Positions 1-8,828 of a stretch of DNA of 64,000 nt are shown one piece after another. A model generated the notes under the pieces. The model had not been told where the DNA came from. It did no database searches and was given only the letters and a program-made list of their open reading frames with translations. Numbering within the stretch: the stretch's first letter is position 1; each line of letters starts with the position of its first letter. The translations under genes and the position numbers were made by a program. Source of the stretch: Novosphingobium sp. G106 (GTDB lineage Bacteria > Pseudomonadota > Alphaproteobacteria > Sphingomonadales > Sphingomonadaceae); assembly GCF_019075875.1 (NCBI RefSeq), contig NZ_JAHOOZ010000001.1, positions 2,046,001 to 2,110,000 of the forward strand, written 5' to 3'.

Positions 1-968
1 TGATCTTGACTTTGCCCCGCGCCGTGCGGCGGCTGCGTCCCGACATCCTGTTCTGTCCCGGAAACAGCTACACGGTCGTCGCGGTCGCGCTCAAGCTGCT
101 GCTCGGGCGCGATTGCCCGCCGATGCTGGCTAAAGTCAGCAACGGTTTCGACCGCCGCGACATGACGTGGTGGCAGCGCGGAGCCTATCGCTTCTGGTTG
201 CGGATGCAGGGCCGCTACCTCGATCTCGCGGTCGGACTGGAAGAGGCGATGGAAGCGGAAATCTGCGAGGCCTTGCGGCTGCCGGCTGAACGCGTCGCGA
301 CAATTCCCGATCCGGCCCTGTCGCTGCATCTGATCGAACGGCTCAGAACCGAGCCGCGCCTGCCGAGGCCCTCAGAAGCCGGTCGCCGCTTCGTCTCGGT
401 AGGACGCCTCGTTCCCCAGAAGAACTTCGCGCTGATGCTCCGGGCCTTCCACCGCGGGGCGGCGGAAAACGATACGCTCACGATCATCGGCGATGGACCG
501 GAGCGCGCGCGACTGGCGAAGCTCGCAGCAGATCTCGATCTCGACCGACGCGTCGAATTCCGCGGCTACGTGGCAGACCCTTCGGCGCTCTTGCCGGAAT
601 TCGACGTCTGCCTGCTTTCCTCCGACTACGAGGGCGTGCCCGCGGCGGTCCTCGAGGCCTTGGCCGCGCGCGTGCCGATCGTCGCGACCGATTGCTGCCG
701 CAGCATGGCCGGCCTCCTCCTCCATGGCGTACTCGGAGAACTCGTCGCTGTCGGCGACGAGCGTGCCTTCGCCGACGCGATCGCGAATGCATCGCCGGCG
801 CAACCGGACGATGCGCTCAGCCTCGCTCAAGCGCGCCGTTTCACGATCGACCACGCGGGCGAAGCCTATCTGCAGGAAATGCGCCGGCTTCTGCCACGCC
901 CTGCCGGTAGCGCAGAGTTCAGACCAGCCGCGACCCCAGGCACGCCCGTAAGAGAACATTGCGCATGA
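1..968 (+). CDS. Family 4 glycosyltransferase, 5'-truncated by window edge
   Basis: Transfers a sugar from an activated donor, probably in surface polysaccharide or glycolipid assembly at the cytoplasmic membrane. The visible 320 residues contain the C-terminal Rossmann half of a GT-B enzyme: a VGRLVPQKN segment near residue 132, an IIGDGPER nucleotide-sugar loop near 160, and an SSDYEGVPAAVLEA motif near 205 that carries the E-x7-E type catalytic and donor-binding acid. The frame is open to the left edge and the N-terminal domain looks short, so the true start lies outside the window; the TTG at position 6 is not a convincing start. The stop overlaps the next start as ATGA, which suggests one operon with the two following genes. 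The acceptor and sugar cannot be read from the sequence. Confidence 0.85.
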   Translation, partial: ILTLPRAVRRLRPDILFCPGNSYTVVAVALKLLLGRDCPPMLAKVSNGFDRRDMTWWQRGAYRFWLRMQGRYLDLAVGLEEAMEAEICEALRLPAERVATIPDPALSLHLIERLRTEPRLPRPSEAGRRFVSVGRLVPQKNFALMLRAFHRGAAENDTLTIIGDGPERARLAKLAADLDLDRRVEFRGYVADPSALLPEFDVCLLSSDYEGVPAAVLEALAARVPIVATDCCRSMAGLLLHGVLGELVAVGDERAFADAIANASPAQPDDALSLAQARRFTIDHAGEAYLQEMRRLLPRPAGSAEFRPAATPGTPVREHCA

Positions 969-1927
969 CCCTTCACGCCATGATCGACAGTCCTGCGCCG
1001 CCGGTTTTCGACCACCCCGAGCGGGGCGCGGGCATTCCTCGGATGATCGACCCCAAGCCGCTCGTAGAGATCGGCGGAAGCCGGATACGGTGGATCGGCC
1101 CCGCCGTCTCGGTGCTGATCCTCCTCGCCGTCATCTATCAGCTTCGCCAGCTCGACTTCCGGCACCTGCTGGAGCTGCTGCCTTTCAGCCCGCCATTCTG
1201 GATCGTCTTCGCCGCCTACTATTTCGCCGGCCCGTTTTCGGAATGGGTCATATTCCGGCGGCTCTGGTCGCTTCCGGTCGGCGGCTTCACCGCGCTCCTG
1301 CGCAAGCTTGTCAGCAACGAAATCCTGCTGGGATACCTGGGCGAAGTCTATTTCTACGCCTGGGCACGCCGCCATGCCCAGATCACCACGGCCCCCTTCG
1401 GCGCGATCAAGGACGTCACGATCCTAAGCGCGCTGACCGGCAATCTGTTCACCCTGTTGATGGTAGCGGTTGCGGCGCCGCTGTTCGGCGCGCTCCATCT
1501 CGGAATCAACAGCACTGCCTTCATCGGCTCGACGGTCTTCGTGCTGGTCCTGTCCGCGGCGATGCTGCTGCTGCGCAAGCGGCTGTTCACCCTGCCTAGG
1601 CGCGACCTGATCTTCGTAACGCTTGTCCACTCGGCGAGGATCGTCACCATGATGATGCTCGCAGCCACCGCCTGGCACCTGCTGCTTCCCTCCGTGGCGC
1701 TGACCTGGTGGCTGCTGCTCGGTACGCTGCGCCAGCTTCTCTCGCGCCTGCCCTTCCTGCCAAACAAGGACGTCGTCTTTGCCGGGCTGGCTTCATTCCT
1801 CGTCGGATCGGACGTGCAGATCGCATCCGCCATCGCCCTGTTCTCTTCCCTGATCGTGGGCGCGCATCTTCTTGTCGGAGCCTATGTCGGCGCCGCCGAG
1901 CTGCTGCGCGCAGACCGTGGGGCATGA
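965..1927 (+). CDS. UPF0104 / lysylphosphatidylglycerol-synthase-like integral membrane protein
   Basis: A 320-residue polytopic inner-membrane protein with about seven to eight hydrophobic segments, the first near residues 45-62 and the last near 285-310. The pattern resembles the flippase-like UPF0104 domain found in MprF and in many polysaccharide clusters, but no soluble aminoacyl-transferase domain follows, so lipid lysylation is not expected. An in-frame TTG lies two codons earlier at 959. The ATG at 965 was chosen because it forms an ATGA overlap with the preceding glycosyltransferase stop. It also overlaps the next gene by ATGA, so all three are translationally coupled. A role in lipid or glycan translocation is inferred from family and context only. 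Confidence 0.7.
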   Translation: MTLHAMIDSPAPPVFDHPERGAGIPRMIDPKPLVEIGGSRIRWIGPAVSVLILLAVIYQLRQLDFRHLLELLPFSPPFWIVFAAYYFAGPFSEWVIFRRLWSLPVGGFTALLRKLVSNEILLGYLGEVYFYAWARRHAQITTAPFGAIKDVTILSALTGNLFTLLMVAVAAPLFGALHLGINSTAFIGSTVFVLVLSAAMLLLRKRLFTLPRRDLIFVTLVHSARIVTMMMLAATAWHLLLPSVALTWWLLLGTLRQLLSRLPFLPNKDVVFAGLASFLVGSDVQIASAIALFSSLIVGAHLLVGAYVGAAELLRADRGA

Positions 1928-2433
1928 TCGCCGTCATGGCTCCCCTGCTGCTCGGTGCCTACCTGCCCTCGACTCCCGAGCTGGGTACTGCCGAAGGGCG
2001 CTGCCGGCGCGGCGAGCAGGGCCCCGCCCTGCTCGTGGAAATCGACGGGCTGAAGGATCGGCGTGGCCGGATCAGGCTGGAACTCTATCCGGCGAACGAC
2101 ACCGACTTCCTGCAGGACGACAATCTGCTGGTAGCAGCGGGAAAGACGTTCCGACGGGTCGAAGCGCCGGTTCCGACCGCTGGCCCCGTCGAGCTTTGCA
2201 TTCGCGCGCCCTCCCCCGGAACCTACGCGCTTGCCGTGTTGCACGACCGCGACGGCAATCGCCGCTTCAGCCTGTCGATCGACGGCATCGGCTTCGGAGG
2301 CAATCCGAAGCTGGGCTGGTCGAAACCGAAAGCCGCAGCGGCAAGCATTCGCGTCGGTCCTTCGCCGACCCCGGCGCGGGTCGTCATGAACTACCGCCGG
2401 GGACTCTTTTCCTTCGGACCGATCGGGAAATGA
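1924..2433 (+). CDS. DUF2141 domain protein
   Basis: A 169-residue protein with a short hydrophobic N-terminus (residues 1-13), suggesting export, followed by a beta-rich DUF2141 domain. The family signature is visible as a YALAVLHDRDGN segment and a downstream GIGFGGNP stretch. Members of DUF2141 are secreted or periplasmic and their biochemical role is unknown. The start ATG overlaps the upstream stop (ATGA), and the next glycosyltransferase starts four bases after this stop, so the gene sits inside the glycan operon. A much longer open frame extends upstream but it covers the membrane-protein gene and has no family support. Confidence 0.75.
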   Translation: MIAVMAPLLLGAYLPSTPELGTAEGRCRRGEQGPALLVEIDGLKDRRGRIRLELYPANDTDFLQDDNLLVAAGKTFRRVEAPVPTAGPVELCIRAPSPGTYALAVLHDRDGNRRFSLSIDGIGFGGNPKLGWSKPKAAAASIRVGPSPTPARVVMNYRRGLFSFGPIGK

Positions 2434-2437
2434 CCGC

Positions 2438-3614
2438 TTGCGTATCGTAGATATCTGCGCCTTTTACACCCCCGCGGGCGGCGGTGTAAAAAACTTATGT
2501 CGAACGCAAACTGGAGGCTGCACGGCCAGGCTGCGAGGAAGTGATCATCGTCGCGCCGGGCCAGGGTGAAACGACGATACGCCATTCCGCCGCAGGCCGG
2601 ATCATGACGATACCCGGACCGACGCTGCCCGTCGATCGCCGCTACCGCTATTTCAATGACGAACCGGCGCTGCACGCGCTGCTCGACCGGCTCGACCCCG
2701 ATGTCGTCGAGGTGTCCTCTCCCTGGGGCAGCCCGGCCATGGTCGCTCGCTGGCGCGGCCGCGCGCTTCGCTCGCTGGTCATGCATGCGGATCCTCTGTC
2801 AGCCTATGCCTATCGCTGGTTCGGCGGTATCGCATCGCGCGGGAACATCGACCGCGGGTTCGAATTCTTCTGGCGCCACTTGCGCCGTCTCGACCAGCAG
2901 TTCGACATCGTCGTCAGCGCCGGCGCAAGCCTGACCGGCCGGCTGGCGGCAGGCGGAATGCGCAAGGTTCAGACGCTTCCCATGGGCGTAACGCCGGGCA
3001 TTTTCACGCCGGCACTGCGCGACGAGCGGCTGAGAGCCCGACTGCTCGCTCGATGCGGTCTGGACAGCGATGCGACGTTGCTGATCGGCCTGGGCCGGCT
3101 TGCTCCGGAAAAGCGTTGGCCGATGGTGATCGAGGCCGTAGCGGCCGCGGGCTATAGCCATCCGCTGGGACTGGTACTGTTTGGCAACGGACGCGAACGG
3201 GCGCGGGTCATCCGGGCCGCAGCCAACAATCCCCATGTCCAGCTGCACGCGCCCATCACCGACCGGGGCGAGCTCGCCACCGTGCTCGCAAGCGCCGACG
3301 CGCTGGTTCACGGCTGCGAGGCCGAAACATTCTGCATGGTCGCCGCCGAAGCAAAAGCCAGCGGACTACCTCTCATCGTCCCGGACGAAGGCGGCGCCAG
3401 CGACCAGTTCGTTCGCGGCCAGGGCGAAATCTACCAGGCCTGCTCGTCATCGAGCCTGGCAGAAGCGATCGGCCGCTTCATGGGTTCGGACCCGAAGCTT
3501 CAGAGACGCCGTGCGACTGCATCGGCCGCGACAGTAGGAAGCATGGACACCCATTTCGCACGCCTGTTCGAGGTCTATGCCAATGCAATGCGTTCGCCCG
3601 CCAGCGTAGCCTGA
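2438..3614 (+). CDS. Family 4 glycosyltransferase with an apparent frameshift at an A6 run
   Basis: The C-terminal 357 residues are an uninterrupted GT-B glycosyltransferase with a GLGRLAPEKRW loop near residue 177 of that part and a CEAETFCMVAAEAKASG donor-binding motif near 250. The canonical N-terminus (RIVDICAFYTPAGGGVK) is encoded just upstream from a TTG at 2438, but in another frame. The two halves join seamlessly if one A is removed from the six A's at 2488-2493, giving VK-TYVERKLEAA and a 391-residue protein. Without that correction only a GTG at 2541 could start translation and the protein would lack its first beta-strand. The zero-frame sequence A-AAA-AAC resembles a slippery site, but the shift needed is +1, not -1. 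It follows the DUF2141 gene by four bases. Confidence 0.8.
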
Positions 3615-3631
3615 GCCGACTCCGAACGACA

Positions 3632-4522
3632 CTAGCCCTGTGCCATGGAGAGACCGATCACGGGCGCAGCGAACGAGGCGGATTGCGCGAGCGTGGTGAC
3701 CTGCAAGCCGGCAGCGCGGCAGCGCTCGACGAGGGCACTGGGAAGGCCCCTCCCATCTACCATCACACGCTTGAGCAGCGGCAACCGGCTGCCACATGCC
3801 TCGATCACCGAAACCAGTCCCGCAAGTTGCCCGCGATCGATCACGAGCGAGGTGATCCGAAGCTCGCCCAGTGCCCGTGCCAGACGCACGAAATCCGGAC
3901 GCTGGGGATTTTCGAGACCTATGCGATGGGGCGGAGGAACGACGTAGGTACCGCCGGCGATAATCGTCGCATAGAAACCCGCAGCCGTTTCCACGACGGA
4001 CCAAGCTGGCAACAAAGCGAGATGGCGGTCGAAATCCTGCCGCGGGCAGGAGTGCACCAGCGTAGCCGCGATTTCGACAAGCAGGTCCACGGATAGACTG
4101 ACCTGCTTGAACTTGCCCCCCCTGCTCGGGACACACAGGAGCCGCAGATGCCCTTGCAACGGGGCGATCGGCAGCGAATTGCGGAGCTGAATCTTGATCG
4201 GCGAATTCAGATAGGCTGCGTGCGCTCCGTTCCAGGCAACGGCGGCGGCCGTATCGCTGGCGCTCAATGTGGTCGGCATGATCAATTGGGAGACCTCTGC
4301 CTTGACGAGAGCGAGGTCGAGGATCGACCGGGCAAGGCCATTTCCGATTTGCACCGCAACCGGGCGACTCCGGCTGAATTGCGATGCAAGTTCTCCCGCA
4401 AAAGTTCGGACCAGCTCCGAGAACAAATGATAGTCGACGGGCAAATCGACTACCGTGTCCACCGCCATCCTGTGAGCGGATCTGGCGCCATGGCTATGTA
4501 TGGCATCAATTAGGCAGTTCAT
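3632..4522 (-). pseudogene. Degenerate, truncated acyl-CoA ligase-like (ANL family) protein
   Basis: A 296-residue product that follows the layout of an AMP-binding acyl-CoA ligase: an RPVAVQIGNG...LDLALVKAEV segment near residues 52-75, an ALLPAWSVVETAAGFYATIIAGGTYV-type segment near 170, and an LPLLKRVMVDGRGLP stretch near 250. The ATP-binding P-loop that should read TSGTTGxPKG is replaced by a CVPSRGGKFKQ stretch. The chain stops where the YGxxE motif should be, so the AMP-binding end and the whole C-terminal lid are missing. Normal family length is about 500 residues. It is therefore unlikely to be an active ligase. It could be a decaying gene or a repurposed acyl-binding protein. It is convergent with the glycosyltransferase and stands alone. 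Confidence 0.55.
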
Positions 4523-4755
4523 GTTCGCTCCGGTAGCACCGTCTCGATCGCGGCGGGGCCGAGCTCATTTCGACGCCGTCCGTTTCGATGACGACACCGA
4601 ACGCTGTAGCCGCAGTTCGCTCGCCAATAGTTCGCCAACGAAGGGAGGCCCTGAGAGCGAGTTCGCTTAGGCGACCTTCGCATCTTGTATAAATTCCGCG
4701 ATCCGCTGCGAAGGTTTCGCCGGCTATCCGACGGACGAACGTCCGAAGGGTAGTC
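4523..4755. other. Divergent intergenic region, nothing clear
   Basis: This 233-base stretch separates the leftward ligase relic from the rightward lipoprotein relic. An AT-richer patch (TTGTATAAATTCC near 4684-4697) could hold a promoter, but no confident -35/-10 pair, palindrome or RNA gene was found. Confidence 0.3.
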
Positions 4756-4983
4756 ATGCGACCGACCGTGAGAATTCTGTGCGCCTCGCTCGTTCTCGCG
4801 TTCGCCGCCTGTGGCGGCGCGGCGCGCAAGGCCAGCGACAAGCCGGCCAAGGTCGATCCCGTAGCTCACGAAAGCGAGCTCATGAGGATCACGCAGCGAG
4901 GCATAGTCAAGCGACCTGAAATGCACGTGACCTCCTGCTTTCCACCAGCAGGGATTAGAGCCCAGCGGTTTTGTTGCGCATGA
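4756..4983 (+). pseudogene. Truncated lipoprotein resembling the start of an RND efflux adaptor
   Basis: The first 20 residues form a lipoprotein signal (RPTVR, hydrophobic core, lipobox FAAC with the modified Cys at residue 20). The following KPAKVDPVAHESELMRIT segment looks to me like the N-terminus of HlyD/CusB-type periplasmic adaptors of metal-efflux RND pumps. Homology then ends abruptly at about position 4890 and the frame runs into 29 unrelated residues. The expected barrel-sandwich and alpha-hairpin domains (about 350 residues) are absent, and no RND pump gene follows. This is best read as a 5' relic left by a deletion or by insertion of the adjoining catabolic locus. A genuine 75-residue lipoprotein cannot be excluded. 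Confidence 0.45.
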
Positions 4984-5028
4984 GTGCAGGTCCTTATGCA
5001 GTTCAGCAGCGTCCTCGGTGGGCGCGTC

Positions 5029-6705
5029 TCAACCCGAGAGCTTCTCAAATTCCAGTTCGGGGAACCCTTGGTCGGCGGATTGATCGAGCCTGTCGTAGTA
5101 ATTGTTGGCACCGCCGAAATAGATCAGCACGCGCGGCGGCTTGTCCTGCCGGTTGGCGCCCATCATCCAGGAATGGACCTTGCCGCCCTCGGCCATCAGC
5201 GTCTGTCCGTGGATATCAGCAGTGTGCGCCGTCCACTCCCGCTGCGCCTCGAGCCTCGGCTTGAAGACGTCGAAGCCTTCGCGTTCCATTTTCGCGATGC
5301 AGCGGCTGATCCAGATCACATTCTGCTCGATCGAGGTCGGCAGGTTGGCAAATGGCGCCTGCGGCCCGGTGACGATGAACATGTTGGGGAAATTGGCCAC
5401 GCAGACACCCATGATGCTCTCGGACACCGTTTTCCATGTTTCGGCCAGAGTCTTGCCGCTGCTGCCGCGGATCGGAAAGGCTTCGAGCGCGCCAGTATAG
5501 GCCTTGAACCCTGTCGCCAGGACGATGATGTCGAACTCATAGTGTTCGCGGGTCGTGCGGATACCGGTTTCCGTGATTTCGACCAGTGGCTCGCGGTCCT
5601 TGATGTCGACGAGACGCACATTGTCGCGGTTGAACGCTTCGAAGTAGCCGTGGTCGAGCGGGGGGCGCTTGGCGAACAAGGGATAGTCGTCGAAACTGGG
5701 CGAGAGCAGCTTCGCGATCTCGGGATCGTCCACGCGTTCCTTCATCTTCGCGACGATGAATTCCGACGCCATCCGGTTAGCCTCGGGGCTGGTCAGCAGG
5801 TCGTCGAAGGTTTCGAAGACCCAGCGGAAGCTGCCGGTCCAGTTTTCCTCGAAGATCCGCTGGCGTTCCTCGTGAGGCGTATCGACGGCGTTGCGACCGA
5901 CCGGACTGTCGAAGGCCATGCCGAACACGTGGTTGCGACATTTCGCTATGACCGCGTCGTAGTCGGCCTTGATCTCCTTTTCCCATTCCGGGGTCATCGG
6001 CTTCTGCATGGCCGGCAGGACGTAGTTCGGCGTGCGCTGGAACACCGTCACGCTGCCGGCGGTCTCCGCAACGACGGGCAACATCTGTACCGTGGTCGCG
6101 CCAGCGCCGATGATGCCGATCCGCTTGCCCGCATAGTCGAGCCCTTCCTGCGGCCAGCGGGACGAGTGGAATAGCGGGCCGCGGAAGCTATCCATGCCTT
6201 CGATCTTCGGGATCATCGGCTCCGAAATCATGCCCATGCCGCTGACGAAGTATTTGCAGGTATAGGTCTCACCACTGCGCGTGGTGATCTGCCAGCGCCC
6301 CTGGCCGTCGAGGTACCGCGCTTCGACGATCTCTGTATCGAGCTGGATATGCGGCCGCATCTGGCACTTGTCGGCGATGAAGTGGAAATAGCGGTGCGTC
6401 TCCTCCCAGCCCGGATAGCGCTTTGTCCAGGACCATTCCTGCAGCAGCTCCTTCGAGAAGGCGAGGCAGTAGTAGTAGCTCTCGCTGTCCGTGGCAGCAC
6501 CGGGATAGCGGTTCCACGTCCAGGTTCCGCCGATGTCCGAGGCCCTGTCGAAGATGCGAACCGAAAGCCCCAGTTCGCGCACGTAGTGGATCAGGGCGAG
6601 ACCCGCGAAACCGGCGCCGATGCCGATTACGTCGAAGTCTACCTCTGCCGCTGCTCCCTTCTGCAACGAAAGGGCCTCATCGGTCGAAGCGTTCGTAGTG
6701 GTCAT
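5029..6705 (-). CDS. Baeyer-Villiger flavin monooxygenase
   Basis: FAD- and NADPH-dependent class B monooxygenase of 558 residues that inserts one oxygen atom next to a ketone carbonyl, giving an ester or lactone. A first dinucleotide fold GAGFAG is at residues 30-35, and a GGTWTWNRYPG..D motif near 59-73 is typical of this class. The full Baeyer-Villiger fingerprint FRGPLFHSSRWP is at 174-185, and a second fold GAGATT is at 200-205. Overall it resembles cyclohexanone and phenylacetone monooxygenases. An upstream TTG exists at 6720, but the ATG at 6705 has a GGGAG ribosome site at proper spacing. It is the last gene of the leftward catabolic block, 96 bases after the CaiB-type gene. The ketone substrate is unknown; alicyclic or terpenoid ketones would fit the neighbourhood. 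Confidence 0.92.
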   Translation of the reverse strand: MTTTNASTDEALSLQKGAAAEVDFDVIGIGAGFAGLALIHYVRELGLSVRIFDRASDIGGTWTWNRYPGAATDSESYYYCLAFSKELLQEWSWTKRYPGWEETHRYFHFIADKCQMRPHIQLDTEIVEARYLDGQGRWQITTRSGETYTCKYFVSGMGMISEPMIPKIEGMDSFRGPLFHSSRWPQEGLDYAGKRIGIIGAGATTVQMLPVVAETAGSVTVFQRTPNYVLPAMQKPMTPEWEKEIKADYDAVIAKCRNHVFGMAFDSPVGRNAVDTPHEERQRIFEENWTGSFRWVFETFDDLLTSPEANRMASEFIVAKMKERVDDPEIAKLLSPSFDDYPLFAKRPPLDHGYFEAFNRDNVRLVDIKDREPLVEITETGIRTTREHYEFDIIVLATGFKAYTGALEAFPIRGSSGKTLAETWKTVSESIMGVCVANFPNMFIVTGPQAPFANLPTSIEQNVIWISRCIAKMEREGFDVFKPRLEAQREWTAHTADIHGQTLMAEGGKVHSWMMGANRQDKPPRVLIYFGGANNYYDRLDQSADQGFPELEFEKLSG

Positions 6706-6729
6706 CTGTCGTGCTCCCAAAACAACCCG

Positions 6730-6753
6730 GACGGTGCCTTCGTTGGGACCGTC
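6730..6753 (-). terminator. Possible terminator after the CaiB-type gene
   Basis: Inverted arms GACGGT (6730-6735) and ACCGTC (6748-6753) enclose a 12-base loop region. Read on the minus strand the stem is followed by GGGTTGTTTT. It lies between the CaiB-type gene and the monooxygenase, so it could attenuate rather than end transcription. The stem is short and imperfect. Confidence 0.3.
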
Positions 6754-6801
6754 GCTTTTCAGTCCGTATCTTCAATCCGAGCCAAACCAGGCCGGACGCC
6801 G

Positions 6802-7920
6802 TCAGCGCGGTTTGATCTCGGTATCGATTCCGATCTCTCGCAGGATCGCCTCGCGGTCGGAATCGCGTCGCCACATGATCGGCCTGACCGACTCTGTGTC
6901 TGCGAAGCGTGGCGCGGGAGAAGGCTGGATGTAGCCACTGTCATCGGCGTAGCTGCCCCGCGCCTTGTTGTGATCGTGAGCGATTGCCTCGTCCATCGTC
7001 AGAACTTCGCTGTAACAGCAGTCGCGGTCCTGCAACCTGGCGGTCCAGGCCTCTCGCGAGGCAGAAGCGAAGATCCCGGCCAGACGGGCCTTCATCACGA
7101 GCCACTTTGACGGGTCGTACTGATCGGCAAACGCCGGGTCATCGGCGAGTTCGAGCGCCTCGATCAGGCGGGAAAAGAACTTGGCTTCGATGGCACCGAT
7201 CGCGATGAAGGTTCCGTCAGCACAGGCATAGCAGGCGTAGAACGGCGCGCCGCCGTCGAGCAGGTTTTGCCCTCGCGGCCTATCCCACATGCCGTTGTGC
7301 TTCAGCGACCACATCCCCGCCATCATCACCGTGGCGCCGTCGGCCATGCTGCAGTCAATGATCCGGCCTCGGCCGCTTTGCCGCGCCGCGAGCAGAGCCG
7401 TGACGAACCCGAAAGCCAGCATCATGCCGCCGCCGCCATAGTCGCCGATCAGGTTCAGCGGCGGCGCCGGCGGCTGTCCTTCGGGACCGATCGCCGCGAG
7501 GCAACCGCTGAGCGAGATATAGTTCAGATCATGCCCGGCCTTGTCCGAAAGCGGCCCGTGCTGGCCCCAGCCGGTCATCCGCGCGTAGACCAGGCCTGGA
7601 TTACGCATCATCAGCATGTCCGGCCCCAGGCCCAGCCGTTCGGCGACACCGGGCCGGAAGCCTTCAATCAGGCCGTCGGCGGTTTCGACGAGCTTCGCGA
7701 CGATTTCGACGCTTTCCGGTTGCTTGAGGTCGAGCGTGATCGATCGTCGCGAACGCAGGAGGACGTCGCGCCCCTGGTCCTGCCCCAGCGGGTCGCTGCC
7801 CCCGGGCCGATCGATCCGGATCACCTCCGCACCATGGTCGGCGAGCATCATTCCACAGAATGGCGCAGGGCCGATCCCGGCCAGTTCGATTACGCGCACA
7901 CCTTCGAGCGGAGGACGCAT
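6802..7920 (-). CDS. CaiB/BaiF-family CoA-transferase, alpha-methylacyl-CoA racemase-like
   Basis: Class III CoA-transferase fold, 372 residues. The N-terminus (EGVRVIELAGIGPAPFCGM, then AEVIRIDRPGG) and the middle (TGWGQHGPLSDKAGHDLNY near 120, NLIGDYGGGG near 155) match alpha-methylacyl-CoA racemases, in which the His of GHDLNY and the Asp of GDYGG act as the acid-base pair. The likely reaction is inversion of a 2-methyl branched acyl-CoA so that a stereospecific acyl-CoA dehydrogenase can use it. CoA transfer is the alternative. The frame is open 33 codons further upstream, but the ATG at 7920 has an AAGGCGG site and begins the conserved domain. A 262-base gap with a palindromic operator separates it from the tetR gene. 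Confidence 0.85.
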   Translation of the reverse strand: MRPPLEGVRVIELAGIGPAPFCGMMLADHGAEVIRIDRPGGSDPLGQDQGRDVLLRSRRSITLDLKQPESVEIVAKLVETADGLIEGFRPGVAERLGLGPDMLMMRNPGLVYARMTGWGQHGPLSDKAGHDLNYISLSGCLAAIGPEGQPPAPPLNLIGDYGGGGMMLAFGFVTALLAARQSGRGRIIDCSMADGATVMMAGMWSLKHNGMWDRPRGQNLLDGGAPFYACYACADGTFIAIGAIEAKFFSRLIEALELADDPAFADQYDPSKWLVMKARLAGIFASASREAWTARLQDRDCCYSEVLTMDEAIAHDHNKARGSYADDSGYIQPSPAPRFADTESVRPIMWRRDSDREAILREIGIDTEIKPR

Positions 7921-8129
7921 CAAACCGCCTTCGACGCGATCCTCACCAGTCATGCGAAACCGCGGCGGGCGCGCGTGGTTGCATAGGCCAAGGCGCCCCT
8001 GCCGATTGGCCGGTCGCATCGATCACCCCATGCCGTCGACAGGCCGACGTCCATTTCGCTCTCCTCAGTTGCCTGGCCCATCCTGCTTCGAAGACGCCGC
8101 CCAAGACTCGCTGAGCGAGTTTTAACTTA

Positions 8130-8148
8130 TTTGCTTACGTCTAGCAAA
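8130..8148. promoter_or_regulatory. TetR-type operator O1
   Basis: Palindrome TTTGCT-TACGTCT-AGCAAA, 19 bp, in an AT-rich patch between tetR and the CaiB-type gene. It shares TTGCTTACGnCnAGCAA with the larger palindrome at 14611-14645 in the divergent promoter of the same locus. It is about 210 bases upstream of the CaiB start and could govern transcription of the CaiB and monooxygenase genes. Confidence 0.65.
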
Positions 8149-8182
8149 TATATTTACCGTCACCGCAATTGCTTGATTTTGC

Positions 8183-8827
8183 TTATTTTACCGACAGGGT
8201 ATCGAGCGCATTTCGGCGGTAATGCTGGAACACCGCATGCACGTCGATGCGTTCGGGATCGACCAGCCACTGATAGATCAGCCCGAAGATCAAAGAGGCG
8301 AACTCCACTGCAAAGCACTGGGGATCGATCGTGCCCCGGATCGTCCCCTCGCTGATACCTTCGCGCACCCAGCGTTCGGCATCGCGGCGGTATGCGGTGT
8401 GATTGCGCGCAAGACGCTGACGCACCTCATCGTGGCTCGACATCGATTCGAACCAGAGAATGTAGAGCGCCTTCATCTCGTGCGAGCGGTTGAGCAGGAA
8501 ATACTCGACCGCATCGAGCGCCGCGCTGAACGCAGGCAGCCCGGTGCTGCTACCGACGGCGTGCCGCAGTTCCTCGGCCCAACGACGATTGAAGTCGCGC
8601 ACCAGTTGGCTGAACAGGCCTTCCTTGGAGCCGAAGCGATTGCTGGCCAGCCCGCGACTGTAACCCGCCCTCTCCCCGACTTCGCGCAGTGTGGTGTTGT
8701 GTGTACCGTGTTCGGCAATCAGTTCCTTCGCCGCTTCGAGCATTCGCGCGTCGGACAGCGCGGTCCGTTCGGCCTGCGTCATGCGCTTGGAAGCCGGACT
8801 GCTCTGGACGGCAATATTCTGTTTCAT
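8183..8827 (-). CDS. TetR/AcrR-family transcriptional regulator
   Basis: A 214-residue repressor. An N-terminal helix-turn-helix lies at about residues 22-70 (LREVGERAGYSRGLASNRFGSKEGL, the characteristic recognition helix region). It is followed by an all-helical ligand-binding and dimerisation domain of divergent sequence ending near residue 205. It lies one base after the acyl-CoA ligase stop, so it belongs to the leftward operon. It is the natural candidate to bind the palindromes at 8130-8148 and 14611-14645. The inducer is probably an acyl-CoA or a pathway intermediate; this is inference from the surrounding genes. Confidence 0.9.
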   Translation of the reverse strand: MKQNIAVQSSPASKRMTQAERTALSDARMLEAAKELIAEHGTHNTTLREVGERAGYSRGLASNRFGSKEGLFSQLVRDFNRRWAEELRHAVGSSTGLPAFSAALDAVEYFLLNRSHEMKALYILWFESMSSHDEVRQRLARNHTAYRRDAERWVREGISEGTIRGTIDPQCFAVEFASLIFGLIYQWLVDPERIDVHAVFQHYRRNALDTLSVK

Positions 8828-8828
8828 G

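Noticed and set aside
2487..2494. Programmed -1 ribosomal frameshift at A-AAA-AAC in the glycosyltransferase
   Set aside because: The downstream frame is reached by a +1 shift, so classical -1 slippage would lead to the wrong frame. Five other single-base indels make sequence error the simpler reading.
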